Position numbers and translations under genes: made by a program. Shown piece after piece: positions 1 to 8,073 of a DNA stretch of 10,393 bases. Each line of letters opens with the position of its first letter. Positions within the stretch are counted from its first letter, which is position 1. Origin of the DNA: WLMZ01 sp039920665 (lineage in GTDB: Bacteria; Actinomycetota; Acidimicrobiia; Acidimicrobiales; Ilumatobacteraceae); contig JBDSDH010000287.1 in NCBI GenBank assembly GCA_039920665.1, forward strand, positions 1 to 10,393, read 5' to 3'. Below the pieces are notes generated by a model. That model saw only the letters and a list, made by a program, of their open reading frames with translations. It had not been told where the DNA came from and did not search any database.

Positions 1-786
1 GGGACGACGGGCGAAGCGCCGGTGTTATCCGACGACGAGCGGTTGGCACTGTTCGCTGCAGTCATCGAAGCCGTCACGATTCCGGTCATCGCCGGAACGG
101 GCACCAACGACACGGCCCATTCGGTGATGCTCACCAAGGAGGCCAAGGCACTGGGCGCGGCAGGCGTGCTCGGTGTCTGCCCCTATTACAACCGGCCGTC
201 GCAGGCTGGAATCGAAGCGCATCTGCGGGCGATGGCCGCTGCGAGCGACCTGCCCGTGATGTTGTACGACATTCCCGTCCGCACCGGCCGCAAGATCTCC
301 ACCTCGACGATGCTCAAACTGTTTCGCGAGGTTCCGAACATCGTTGCCCTGAAAGATGCTGCCGGCAACCCTGGCGAGACGGCAGGGTTGATCAGCATGG
401 TTCCTGACGGTATCGAGGTCTACAGCGGCGACGATCCAATGACCTTGCCGTTGCTCGCAGCCGGCGCCGTGGGCACCGTTGGCGTGGCAACCCATTGGAC
501 CGGCGACGATCATCAACAGATGCTCGATCTCTGGCACAAGGGCGACACCGAGGGGGCACGAGTGGTCAACAGCCGGATGTTGGAGAGCTTTGCGTTCGAG
601 ACCGGCGACGACGCTCCGAATCCATTGCCGACCAAGGCAATGATGCGTCTGCTCGGCATACCGGTTGGTCAGGCTCGGCTGCCAATGGGCGACGCACCCG
701 ATTTTGTCGAGCGGCGGGCGCCGGAAGTACTGGCCAACCTGACACGATGGAGGGATGAATTTCCCCTTCGCCCCGTTCGCGCCTGA
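1..786 (+). CDS. dapA: 4-hydroxy-tetrahydrodipicolinate synthase, 5'-truncated by window edge
   Basis: Cytoplasmic TIM-barrel class I aldolase that condenses pyruvate with aspartate semialdehyde, the first committed step to diaminopimelate and lysine. The frame is open from base 1 and begins with GTTGE, the conserved pyruvate-binding loop (Thr44/Thr45 in E. coli), so about 40 N-terminal residues lie left of the window. The GTG at 22 is therefore internal and not the start. In partial numbering, the catalytic Tyr is Y89 with R94 in YDIPVRTG, and the Schiff-base lysine is K118 in ALKDAAGN. The motif YSGDDPMTLPLLAAGA follows, as in the family. The visible 261 residues plus the missing part match the usual ~290-300. 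It ends 42 bases before rnj with no obvious terminator, so co-transcription is likely. Related aldolases of the same superfamily share the fold, but the motif set and the rnj neighbour favour DapA. Confidence 0.93.
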   Translation, partial: GTTGEAPVLSDDERLALFAAVIEAVTIPVIAGTGTNDTAHSVMLTKEAKALGAAGVLGVCPYYNRPSQAGIEAHLRAMAAASDLPVMLYDIPVRTGRKISTSTMLKLFREVPNIVALKDAAGNPGETAGLISMVPDGIEVYSGDDPMTLPLLAAGAVGTVGVATHWTGDDHQQMLDLWHKGDTEGARVVNSRMLESFAFETGDDAPNPLPTKAMMRLLGIPVGQARLPMGDAPDFVERRAPEVLANLTRWRDEFPLRPVRA

Positions 787-828
787 TCGCGCGCCCGCTG
801 TCGTCCTCCTCGACCTGAGCCAGTCACT

Positions 829-2490
829 GTGAGCTCTCCGGTCAAGATCATCTTCCTCGGCGGTCTCGGTGAGATCGGTCGCAACTGCATGGCTATCGAT
901 CAAGACGGCGAGGTGCTGCTGATCGACTGCGGGCTGATGTTCCCTGACGCCGACATGCATGGCATCGACCTCGTTCTGCCCGACTTCACCTGGTTGCGCG
1001 AGAACGCGAACCGTGTTGTCGGCTGTGTCGCCACCCACGGCCACGAAGACCACGTCGGAGCGTTGCAATACCTGCTTCGAGAGTTGAGCTTCCCGATCTT
1101 CGGCTCGGCCGTGACGCTCGGCCTGGCTCGCAACCGGATCGAGGAAGCCGGTCTGATGGGCCGCACCGAGCTGGTCGTCGTCAAAGATGGCGAGCGGCGG
1201 ATGATCGGCGGCTTCGACGTCGAGTTCATCCCCGTCACCCACAGCGTGCCCCACGCCCATGCCGTCGTGTTGCACACCAAGCAGGGCGTCATCATCCACT
1301 CCGGCGACTTCAAACTCGACCTCACGCCGGTCGACGGTCGCCGCACGGATCTGGCCCGGCTGGGGGCAATCGCCTCCGCCGAGGGTGTGCGGTTGCTGCT
1401 CGCTGACAGCACCAACAGCGAAGAGCGCGGTTACGCGCCGAGCGAATCGTCCGTCGGCGCCGTTCTGCGCAGCATCTTCGCCGAGCAAAAGGGTCGGCGG
1501 ATCATCACCGCCAGTTTCGCCAGTCACCTCCACCGGATCCAGCAGATCGCCGACGCCGCGATTGCCAACGGCCGAATCGTCGCGACACTCGGCCTGAGCA
1601 TCAAGAAGAACGTGCGGATGGGTCGCGACCTGGGCATTCTCAACATCCCGGACAAGTCGCTGATCGACATCGAGGATGCCGACAAGTACCGCCCGGAGCA
1701 GCTGTGCATCGTCTCCACCGGCTCCCAGGGCGAGCCGATGTCAGCGCTCGGGCTGCTGGCCCGCGGTGAGAACCGCTGGATCAAGGTCGGCGACAACGAC
1801 ACCGTCATCCTGTCCAGCCACGCAATCCCGGGCAACGAGAGCAACGTCAACAAGGTCATCGACGGCCTGCTCCGGGCCGGGGTCGACGTGATCCACAGCG
1901 GCATTGCTGATGTGCATGCCACCGGCCACGCCCAAGCCGACGAATTGAAGACCTACCTGTCGATCGTCAAGCCCGAGTACTACGTGCCGATTCACGGCGA
2001 GTACCGTCACCTCGTCGCAAACTCCAAGCTCGGCGTGGTGATGGGCGTGGCGCCACAGAACGTCGTCCTGTGCGAGGACGGCGACGTGCTCACCCTCGAC
2101 GACGACGGACTGGCCATCAGCGGCCGGGTGCCGTCGGGCTATCTCTACGTCGACGGCATCGTCGGCGATGTCGGCCAAGGCGTGCTGCGCGACCGCAAGG
2201 TGCTCGCCGAGGAAGGTGTGGTCGTGGTGGTCGTCACGGTCGACATCGTCACCGGCAAGGTCCTCACCGGCCCCGAAATCATCACCCGTGGTTGGGTGTA
2301 TGCGCCCGAGGCCGAAGATCTGCTCGACGAGGCGTGTGACCAAGTCGCGGCTGCTGTCGAATCGGCCTTGGCCAAGGGTGAGCGCAACGTCGTTGCGCTC
2401 GAACGCGATGTTCGCAAGGCAGCCGGGAAGTTCGTCAGCGATCGGACCAAGCGCCGGCCGATGATCGTTCCTGTCGTCATGGAGGCCTGA
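829..2490 (+). CDS. rnj: Ribonuclease J (metallo-beta-lactamase/beta-CASP)
   Basis: Cytoplasmic RNase with 5'-3' exonuclease and endonuclease activity in mRNA decay and rRNA maturation. The 553 residues match the family's usual ~555. The protein opens with IIFLGGLGEIGRNC. The zinc motif is H70-G-H72-E-D74-H75, further ligands are probably H138 and D160 (in IHSGDFKLD), and the C-terminal ligand is the His of IPIHGEYRH-like VPIHGEYRH (H389). Beta-CASP signatures include ADSTNSE, ASFASHLHR, STGSQGE and SSHAIPGNE. The C-terminal domain follows from about residue 450. The GTG at 829 is the first possible start: the frame is open back to the dapA stop with no ATG, GTG or TTG in between. No good Shine-Dalgarno is visible upstream. 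The dapA-rnj pairing is common in Actinomycetota and Firmicutes. No key residue is missing. Confidence 0.95.
   Translation: MSSPVKIIFLGGLGEIGRNCMAIDQDGEVLLIDCGLMFPDADMHGIDLVLPDFTWLRENANRVVGCVATHGHEDHVGALQYLLRELSFPIFGSAVTLGLARNRIEEAGLMGRTELVVVKDGERRMIGGFDVEFIPVTHSVPHAHAVVLHTKQGVIIHSGDFKLDLTPVDGRRTDLARLGAIASAEGVRLLLADSTNSEERGYAPSESSVGAVLRSIFAEQKGRRIITASFASHLHRIQQIADAAIANGRIVATLGLSIKKNVRMGRDLGILNIPDKSLIDIEDADKYRPEQLCIVSTGSQGEPMSALGLLARGENRWIKVGDNDTVILSSHAIPGNESNVNKVIDGLLRAGVDVIHSGIADVHATGHAQADELKTYLSIVKPEYYVPIHGEYRHLVANSKLGVVMGVAPQNVVLCEDGDVLTLDDDGLAISGRVPSGYLYVDGIVGDVGQGVLRDRKVLAEEGVVVVVVTVDIVTGKVLTGPEIITRGWVYAPEAEDLLDEACDQVAAAVESALAKGERNVVALERDVRKAAGKFVSDRTKRRPMIVPVVMEA
2481..2485 (+). promoter_or_regulatory. 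Shine-Dalgarno for the lipoprotein gene, inside rnj
   Basis: GGAGG lies within the last codons of rnj, six bases before the ATG at 2492. It is the strongest ribosome-binding site in the window. It fixes the start of the next gene and suggests that its translation is coupled to termination of rnj. Confidence 0.7.
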
Positions 2491-2491
2491 C

Positions 2492-3112
2492 ATGGCGGGA
2501 TCGGCCCGTCGTTTCGGCGCGGGTGCGATGACGTTGGTCGCTGCAGCAGGACTGATGTTCGGCGGATGCACGTCCAATGGTGAAGCCAACGATGGCGTTG
2601 GTGGCGTTGGTGCCGACAAGGGCTCGGCGGCGACCTCGATCGGTCCGATTGCATCGGGTGAGGCGCCTGTGAGGGTCGAGCAGATCAGTGCTGCGATCGC
2701 AATGCTCGAGACGAAATTGGGCGCGCCGCAGCAGTACTTCGAGATCAACGCAACGCCCTCCATCGTCAATTTGTTCGTGGCGATCGACGGTGCGACTCAA
2801 GCGGTTGCGTACGTGTATCTGTCCGGCGACATCGGCGAACCGGCCGCGCCTTTGGCGGCGAGCGGACCGACATTCGTGGCCGGAGATCTCGATTTCGACC
2901 CGGGCCTGGTGCTCGCCAAGGCCCGGGCCGAACTGCCCACGTCGGACTTCCGTCTGTTCTCGATCACGGGTGTTGCGGCAGGTGGCGCGCAGTATCGAGC
3001 GATCGTCCAGTCGACGAAGGGGACCGAGTTCGCCGTCTTTCTCTCCGGTAGCGGCTCGATCCTCGGCACGGATCAGAGCTTCGACGTCCCGACCACAACA
3101 GCCGGCTCCTGA
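2492..3112 (+). CDS. Putative secreted lipoprotein, function unknown
   Basis: I do not recognise this 206-residue protein. It begins with a signal peptide: RR at 6-7, a hydrophobic stretch at 12-23, then FGGC with Cys26 as the probable lipid-modified residue. The lipobox is imperfect because Phe is at -3. A Gly/Ala/Ser-rich linker runs to about residue 60. The mature part looks like two similar modules, at about 62-115 and 137-192. Each has an amphipathic helix (AIAMLETKLG; VLAKARAELP), then a strand, then a strand ending in LSG (YVYLSGDIG; FAVFLSGSGSILG). The pattern resembles small PepSY- or BamC-like folds, but this is a shape impression only. The gene starts one base after the rnj stop with a GGAGG ribosome site and lies 48 bases before ftsK. 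The likely location is the outer face of the membrane. Function cannot be assigned. Confidence 0.8.
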   Translation: MAGSARRFGAGAMTLVAAAGLMFGGCTSNGEANDGVGGVGADKGSAATSIGPIASGEAPVRVEQISAAIAMLETKLGAPQQYFEINATPSIVNLFVAIDGATQAVAYVYLSGDIGEPAAPLAASGPTFVAGDLDFDPGLVLAKARAELPTSDFRLFSITGVAAGGAQYRAIVQSTKGTEFAVFLSGSGSILGTDQSFDVPTTTAGS

Positions 3113-3145
3113 CGGCAATGCCATCGGGAGCGCGCACCCCCTTGG

Positions 3146-3160
3146 TACCGTTAGCCATCT
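3146..3160 (+). promoter_or_regulatory. Candidate -10 element for leaderless ftsK transcript
   Basis: TACCGT at 3146-3151 fits the actinobacterial TANNNT -10 pattern. It lies nine bases before the ftsK ATG, so transcription would begin at or very near the A of that codon. There is no Shine-Dalgarno before ftsK, which agrees with leaderless translation. No clear -35 box is seen. A similar arrangement, GGTANCNT, precedes rimO. The call rests on short motifs only. Confidence 0.35.
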
Positions 3161-5659
3161 ATGGCCACGTGGGGGAGCAGACCCCGAAAGACGAAGTCGG
3201 CTCGATCGGCCGGTCAGACCGTCTCCGCCGCGTCCCGATCCGGTTCGAGCAAAGGCAGCAAGAGCACCCGCGACGACTCGTCGTCCAGCGGCTCTGGTCG
3301 CAGCGCCGGCACGAAGAGCCGATCCACCCCGGCTCGACGCGGTGATCGCACCCGAGCCGACTTGCGGACAGCGGTCGACGGCCGAGAGAACGAGTTCGTC
3401 GGAATTGCCTTCATCGCCGGGGGAGTGCTCACCGGCTTGGCCATCTACTTCAAGCTTGCAGGAATTCTCGGTCGGTTCGTCGACAGCGCCGTTGGGTGGT
3501 TCACCGGACTGGCCCGGTTCGGCATTCCCGTTGCGCTCATTGCTGTCGGTGTCGCCCTGGTTCGCCAGGGTCGCAGTGAGAACCGGGTGCGTCTGACCGT
3601 TGGACTGGGCGCTCTGGCCGTGTCCGTTCTCGGCCTGCTCCACATTGTCCGCGATGACGGCGGCATCTCGACCAACCTCGATCAGCTCAAGCGAGCCGGC
3701 GGCTGGTTGGGCGCCGTGATCGGCGTTCCGGCTCGGGCCCTGATCGGCGAGATCGGTGGCATCGTGCTGCTGCTCGCAATCGGTCTCGCCGGCCTGCTGC
3801 TCGTCACCGACCTGACGATTCGTTCGCTGGCCTCACAGACGTCGCGCTCGGTCAGCCTGCTCACCCGACCGATCAGCCGCGCGGCGCGGCGAACGCTGGG
3901 CGACATCTCCACCCTGAGCAGCGAACGCACGCTCGAACTCGGTAGCGGTGCGCCGGCGCCCCAGATCTACGACGCCGACGCAGAGGAAGAACTGCCCAAG
4001 GGCCCCCGCACCAAAAAGACCTCGGCGCTCGCTGCACCAGATCCGCTGTTGCCGGCGCCAACGCTGGGGGCGCCAGGTCCCAAGCTCACGGCGCCGGGCG
4101 CAGCCGAGCAGGCCGAACTCGACCTCGGCCCGGGTGCCAAGAAGGGGCAATGGGTCCTGCCCCCGGCCAGCTTCCTCGTTCGTTCCGGTGTCCAGACGGT
4201 CAACAAGGCCGAGGTGGAAGCTCGCGGCCGGACCCTCGTCGACTCGCTCAATTCCCACGGAGTCGAGACCAAGTTGGTGGGTATGACGGTCGGCCCGACG
4301 GTCACCCGCTACGAGCTCGAACTCGGTTCCGGTGTCAAGGTCGCCCGGGTCACCAGCCTCAACCGCGACATCGCCTACGCAATGGCTGCGATCGACGTGC
4401 GGATCCTGGCTCCGATCCCAGGTCGCTCGGCGATCGGGATCGAAGTTCCCAACCACACCCGTCAGCTCGTCGCGCTCGGCGACATCATGACCTCGGCCGA
4501 GGCCAAGACAGCGTCGCACCCGCTCGATGTCGCGGTCGGTAAGGACATCGCCGGTCGATCGGTGTTCCTCAACCTCGCCACCACGCCGCACCTGCTGATC
4601 GCCGGTGCGACCGGTGCTGGCAAGTCCAGCGGGATCAACTGCATCATCACGTCGTTGCTGATGCGATCGACCCCTGATCAGGTCAAGCTGATCCTGATCG
4701 ACCCGAAACAGGTCGAGATGGGTCAGTACAACCGGTTGCCACACCTGCTCACCCAGCCGGTCACGAACCCCAAGAAGGCCGCCAACGCGCTCCAGTGGGC
4801 GTGCAAGGAAATGGACCGCCGCTACGACGTGCTGTTCGAGATCGGTTTCCGTGACATCGGCGGTTATAACGCTGCGTTCGACCGTGGCGAGTTGCAACCC
4901 GAACCCGGCAGCGAGATCGTGCCGCAACGGATGGAGTACATCGTCGTGGTGGTCGACGAGCTCAACGATTTGATGATGGTGGCAGCGCGTGACGTGGAAG
5001 AGAGCATCACCCGCATCGCCCAAAAAGCCCGTGCGGTCGGCATCCACCTGATCATCGCCACCCAGCGCCCCAGCGTCAACGTGATCACGGGCGTGATCAA
5101 GGCCAACGTCCCGGCCCGGATGGCGTTCGCGGTCAGCAGCCTCACCGACAGCCGGGTCATCCTCGACCAGCCGGGTGCCGAGAAGCTGGTCGGTAAGGGC
5201 GACATGCTGCTGTTGCCCGGCAACTCCAACGTTGCCCAGCGTATTCAAGGCTCGTTCGTCACCGAGGAAGAGGTTCGCAAAGTCGTCGGCTTCTGGCGTC
5301 GCCAAGCGCCAGAAGTCACCTACGTCTCCGGTGTCGAGGGCGACGACGACGGTGGAGGCAACAACGGCCTGCTCGGGTCGACCAGCGCGACCAGCAGTTC
5401 CGGCGGCAGCGGCAGCGGTGATGATGATGACAACGAGTTGACGCGCCAGGCCATGGAGCTCGTGGTGCGCAGCCAGCTCGGGTCGACGTCGATGTTGCAA
5501 CGCAAGCTCAAGGTCGGATTCGCCCGAGCCGGTCGGATCATGGACCTGCTCGAAGAGGGCGGCATCGTCGGCCCCAGCGAAGGCAGCAAAGCACGTTCGG
5601 TGTTGATGACGGTCGAGGAGTTCGAACTGCTGCAAGAAGCCGAGCGCAACCGATCCTGA
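3161..5659 (+). CDS. ftsK: FtsK/SpoIIIE-family DNA translocase
   Basis: Septum-anchored hexameric ATPase that pumps chromosomal DNA during division and positions dif for XerCD. The 832 residues are a normal, fairly compact size for the family. Order of parts: a basic, Ser/Arg-rich cytoplasmic tail (1-75); about four membrane segments (79-97, 110-134, 144-163, 197-217); a short linker rich in Ala, Pro and Gly (~225-330); then the alpha/beta motor. Walker A is GATGAGKS at 482-489. Walker B is VVVVDELNDL with D599 and E600. ATQRPSVNVITG and the sensor-like region follow. An acidic Gly/Ser linker with DDDD leads to the winged-helix gamma domain (about 758-825, containing SMLQRKLKVGFARAGRIMD), which in relatives reads KOPS/SRS guide sequences. 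ATG 3161 is chosen because the basic tail is typical and a -10-like element lies just upstream. No ribosome site is seen, so leaderless translation is possible. Confidence 0.95.
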   Translation: MATWGSRPRKTKSARSAGQTVSAASRSGSSKGSKSTRDDSSSSGSGRSAGTKSRSTPARRGDRTRADLRTAVDGRENEFVGIAFIAGGVLTGLAIYFKLAGILGRFVDSAVGWFTGLARFGIPVALIAVGVALVRQGRSENRVRLTVGLGALAVSVLGLLHIVRDDGGISTNLDQLKRAGGWLGAVIGVPARALIGEIGGIVLLLAIGLAGLLLVTDLTIRSLASQTSRSVSLLTRPISRAARRTLGDISTLSSERTLELGSGAPAPQIYDADAEEELPKGPRTKKTSALAAPDPLLPAPTLGAPGPKLTAPGAAEQAELDLGPGAKKGQWVLPPASFLVRSGVQTVNKAEVEARGRTLVDSLNSHGVETKLVGMTVGPTVTRYELELGSGVKVARVTSLNRDIAYAMAAIDVRILAPIPGRSAIGIEVPNHTRQLVALGDIMTSAEAKTASHPLDVAVGKDIAGRSVFLNLATTPHLLIAGATGAGKSSGINCIITSLLMRSTPDQVKLILIDPKQVEMGQYNRLPHLLTQPVTNPKKAANALQWACKEMDRRYDVLFEIGFRDIGGYNAAFDRGELQPEPGSEIVPQRMEYIVVVVDELNDLMMVAARDVEESITRIAQKARAVGIHLIIATQRPSVNVITGVIKANVPARMAFAVSSLTDSRVILDQPGAEKLVGKGDMLLLPGNSNVAQRIQGSFVTEEEVRKVVGFWRRQAPEVTYVSGVEGDDDGGGNNGLLGSTSATSSSGGSGSGDDDDNELTRQAMELVVRSQLGSTSMLQRKLKVGFARAGRIMDLLEEGGIVGPSEGSKARSVLMTVEEFELLQEAERNRS

Positions 5660-5762
5660 GATCGCCTGGTTGCCCCCTCGGGCTTCGGCTCGTCGTGGTC
5701 AGCGGCGGCTCTGGCAAGATGGCGCCACGTCTCGATCGGGGCGTCGAGCGTTGGGGGTTGCT

Positions 5763-6719
5763 GTGTCGGATGCCGTGTCGTTGCCATTGGAATTGACCGA
5801 AGTCACCTCGGGACTGCGGTTCCCAGAGGGCCCGATTGCGATGCCGGACGGTTCGGTCCTGGTGGTCGAGATGTTCGGCCCTCGGATCACTCGAGTGCAG
5901 CCCGATGGCACCAAGACCACGATTGCCGAGATCGAGGGTGGCCCCAACGGGATGGCGATCGGCCCGGATGGCGCGATCTACCTCTGCAACAACGGTGGGT
6001 GTTTCACCCCGGTCGAACTCGGCGAGTGGATCCTGCCGGGACCCTTCGACCCAGCGGCCTACATCGGTGGTCGGATCCAACGGGTCGACATCGACTCAGG
6101 TGAGGTCACCGACCTGTACACCGAGTGCGACGGTCGCCCGCTCAAGGCCCCCAACGACATCGTGTTCGACGCCGATGGCGGGATGTGGATCACCGATCAC
6201 GGCATCCGCGACGGGGGAGCGCGCACCAGCGACATCACCAGCGTGTACTACGCCTTGACCGATGGATCATCGATCACCGAGGTCATCCACCCGGTCGACG
6301 GGCCGAACGGAATCGGTCTGTCGCCCGACGGCAAGCACCTGTACTTCGCCGAAACCCACACCGGGCGCGTGTTGCACCGCAACATCACCGCCCCTGGCCA
6401 GGTCGAAGCTGCTGGCCCGCTCGACACCTCGGTCTGCCTCGCCGGACTGCCCGGGATGCAGCTGCTCGACTCGCTCGGGGTCGACGGAGACGGCAACGTG
6501 TGCGTTGCGACCCTGGTCAACGGTGGCATCACCATCATTTCTCCCGACGGTCAGCGGATCGAACACGTGCCCACCGGCGACCCACTCACGACAAACATCT
6601 GCTTCGGTGACACCGACGGCAGCGGCGAGTACCGAACGGCCTTCATCACGCTGTCGGGCAGCGGCAAGCTGGTCTCCACTCGTTGGCCGTACAAGGGCCT
6701 CCGGTTGCACAACCTGTAG
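5763..6719 (+). CDS. SMP-30/gluconolactonase/LRE-family beta-propeller protein
   Basis: Probable metal-dependent lactone or ester hydrolase; substrate unknown. The six-bladed-propeller family includes gluconolactonase, regucalcin and drug-resistance lactonases. The expected ligand positions are present, numbered from GTG 5763: E22 in RFPEGP, N131 in APNDIVFDADG, N182 in GPNGIGLSPDG and D236 in LLDSLGVDGDG. Repeated PDG/DGDG turns mark the blades. At 318 residues it is of ordinary family length. The frame is open to 5670, but the upstream residues are Arg-rich and unlike the family. GTG 5763 has GGGGG five bases before it; GTG 5775 is an alternative start. No signal peptide is visible, so it is likely cytoplasmic. 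It lies 103 bases after ftsK and 67 before rimO, both apparently with separate starts of transcription. The neighbours give no hint of its substrate. Confidence 0.85.
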   Translation: MSDAVSLPLELTEVTSGLRFPEGPIAMPDGSVLVVEMFGPRITRVQPDGTKTTIAEIEGGPNGMAIGPDGAIYLCNNGGCFTPVELGEWILPGPFDPAAYIGGRIQRVDIDSGEVTDLYTECDGRPLKAPNDIVFDADGGMWITDHGIRDGGARTSDITSVYYALTDGSSITEVIHPVDGPNGIGLSPDGKHLYFAETHTGRVLHRNITAPGQVEAAGPLDTSVCLAGLPGMQLLDSLGVDGDGNVCVATLVNGGITIISPDGQRIEHVPTGDPLTTNICFGDTDGSGEYRTAFITLSGSGKLVSTRWPYKGLRLHNL

Positions 6720-6772
6720 AGATCGCGCCGTCGGCTACCCGCGAGTAACGAACGGCCTGCGAACACGCTCGG

Positions 6773-6786
6773 TAGCATCGTTGATC
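6773..6786 (+). promoter_or_regulatory. Candidate -10 element for leaderless rimO transcript
   Basis: TAGCAT at 6773-6778 fits the TANNNT -10 pattern. It lies eight bases before the rimO GTG at 6787, placing the expected transcript start on or next to the start codon. No Shine-Dalgarno is present. The preceding GG gives GGTAGCAT, close to GGTACCGT before ftsK. No convincing -35 box is seen. Confidence 0.4.
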
Positions 6787-8073
6787 GTGGCAAAACGGTT
6801 CTACATCGAGACATTGGGATGTCCCAAGAACCAGGTCGATTCCGACAAGCTGATCGGGACGCTGCTCGCGGATGGGATGGTGGCCACCGACGATGCCGGC
6901 GCCGCCGATCTCGTCGTGGTCAACACATGCGCATTCATCGGCGAAGCGCGTCAGGAATCGATCGACACGATCCTGTCGCTCGAAGATCAGCGCCGAGACG
7001 GATCTCGGCTCGTCGTCACCGGATGTATGGCCGAGCGCTACGGTGCCGAATTGGCCGAGGCCCTGCCCGAGGTCGATCAGGTCGCTGGGTTCGGTGTCTC
7101 GGTCAATGTGCTTGCAGGCCCCAAACGCAAGCTGATCCCGGTCGGTTCAGCGCCGGTGCCCACCCTCGATCTGCTCAACCTGCCACGACCCAAATCCACG
7201 TCGCCGTGGGCCTACGTCAAGATCGCTGAGGGCTGCGACCGCTCGTGCGGTTTCTGCGCGATCCCATCGTTCCGTGGTCCGCAGCGCAGCCGTGACGTCT
7301 CCCAGATTCTGACCGAGGTCGAACAACTCGGAGCTCGTGAGATCGTGCTCATCGCCCAGGATCTTGCCAGCTACGGCAAGGACCGTCCCGACGAACTCGG
7401 CGCCGGATCCATCGTCCCGCTGGTCACAGCCGTCACCGCCGTCACCGATTGGGTGCGGTTGCTGTATCTGTACCCGAGTGATCTCAGCGACGATCTGATC
7501 GACGCCATCTGCGCGACCGGTGTCCCGTACTTCGACCTGTCATTGCAGCACGTCAGCAAACCGCTGCTGCGGCGGATGCGTCGTTGGGGGGACGGAAGTC
7601 GGTTCCTGCGTCGTATCGAGGACATCCGTGGCCGCGAATCGCAGGCTGCGTTTCGAAGCAACTTCATTGTTGGTTACCCCGGTGAGACCGAGGACGATCA
7701 TGACCAGCTGCTCGATTTCGTCGAATCAGCCCAACTCGACTGGTGCGGCTTCTTCGCCTACAGCCCAGAAGAGGGTACGTACGCGATGAACCTCGACGGT
7801 GCTGTCGACGAGTCGCTGATGCACGACCGCCTCGCCGAGCTACGCGAGCTGCAGGACTCGATCACGGCCAGCCGTCGCGACGCGCTGATCGGCGAGACAC
7901 TCAGAGTCCTCGTCGACGAGCGCGGGGTTGCTCGGAGTCATCATGAAGCGCCCGAGATCGACGGTGTGATCCATGTCGCGGACGACCTTGCGGTGGGCCA
8001 GTTTCATGAGGTGACCATCGTCAACGCGCTCGGGCCGGATCTCGTGGCCGGCGGTGCGGCCGAGGTCGACTGA
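6787..8073 (+). CDS. rimO: Ribosomal protein S12 methylthiotransferase
   Basis: Radical-SAM enzyme that adds a methylthio group to the beta-carbon of a conserved aspartate in ribosomal protein S12. Domains in order: the MTTase (UPF0004) domain with its three cluster cysteines C12 (LGCPKN), C48 (NTCAF) and C80 (TGCMAERY); the radical-SAM core with C150-x3-C154-x2-C157 in GCDRSCGFCAIPSFRG; and a C-terminal TRAM domain (~365-428). LGCPKNQVDS and the short C-terminal TRAM domain favour RimO over MiaB. The length, 428 residues, is typical. The frame is open far upstream through the previous gene, so the start must be chosen: GTG 6787 puts FYIETLGCPKN at the expected distance from the N-terminus and follows a -10-like element. 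TTG 6781 is a minor alternative. The stop overlaps the pgsA ATG by one base (TGATG). Confidence 0.95.
   Translation: MAKRFYIETLGCPKNQVDSDKLIGTLLADGMVATDDAGAADLVVVNTCAFIGEARQESIDTILSLEDQRRDGSRLVVTGCMAERYGAELAEALPEVDQVAGFGVSVNVLAGPKRKLIPVGSAPVPTLDLLNLPRPKSTSPWAYVKIAEGCDRSCGFCAIPSFRGPQRSRDVSQILTEVEQLGAREIVLIAQDLASYGKDRPDELGAGSIVPLVTAVTAVTDWVRLLYLYPSDLSDDLIDAICATGVPYFDLSLQHVSKPLLRRMRRWGDGSRFLRRIEDIRGRESQAAFRSNFIVGYPGETEDDHDQLLDFVESAQLDWCGFFAYSPEEGTYAMNLDGAVDESLMHDRLAELRELQDSITASRRDALIGETLRVLVDERGVARSHHEAPEIDGVIHVADDLAVGQFHEVTIVNALGPDLVAGGAAEVD
8062..8066 (+). promoter_or_regulatory. Shine-Dalgarno for pgsA within rimO
   Basis: GAGGT lies in the last codons of rimO, six bases before the pgsA ATG at 8073. 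With the TGATG overlap this supports translational coupling of rimO and pgsA. Confidence 0.55.

Noticed and set aside
25..1533. Long minus-strand open frame (502 codons) across dapA and rnj
   Set aside because: It mirrors the codon bias of two well-supported genes on the other strand, is rich in Asp, His, Gly and Arg, and has no recognisable domain. Similar mirror frames occur opposite rnj (1741-2769), the lipoprotein gene (2477-3643) and ftsK (3833-5635).
5679..5692. Hairpin CGGGC-TTCG-GCTCG after ftsK
   Set aside because: It has only five pairs, one of them G-U, and no T tract. The UUCG loop is stabilising, but the stem is too short to call a terminator with confidence.
5715..5720. CAAGAT as a -10 box for the SMP-30 gene
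   Set aside because: It has no matching -35 at the right distance, and the position relative to the GTG start is not diagnostic.
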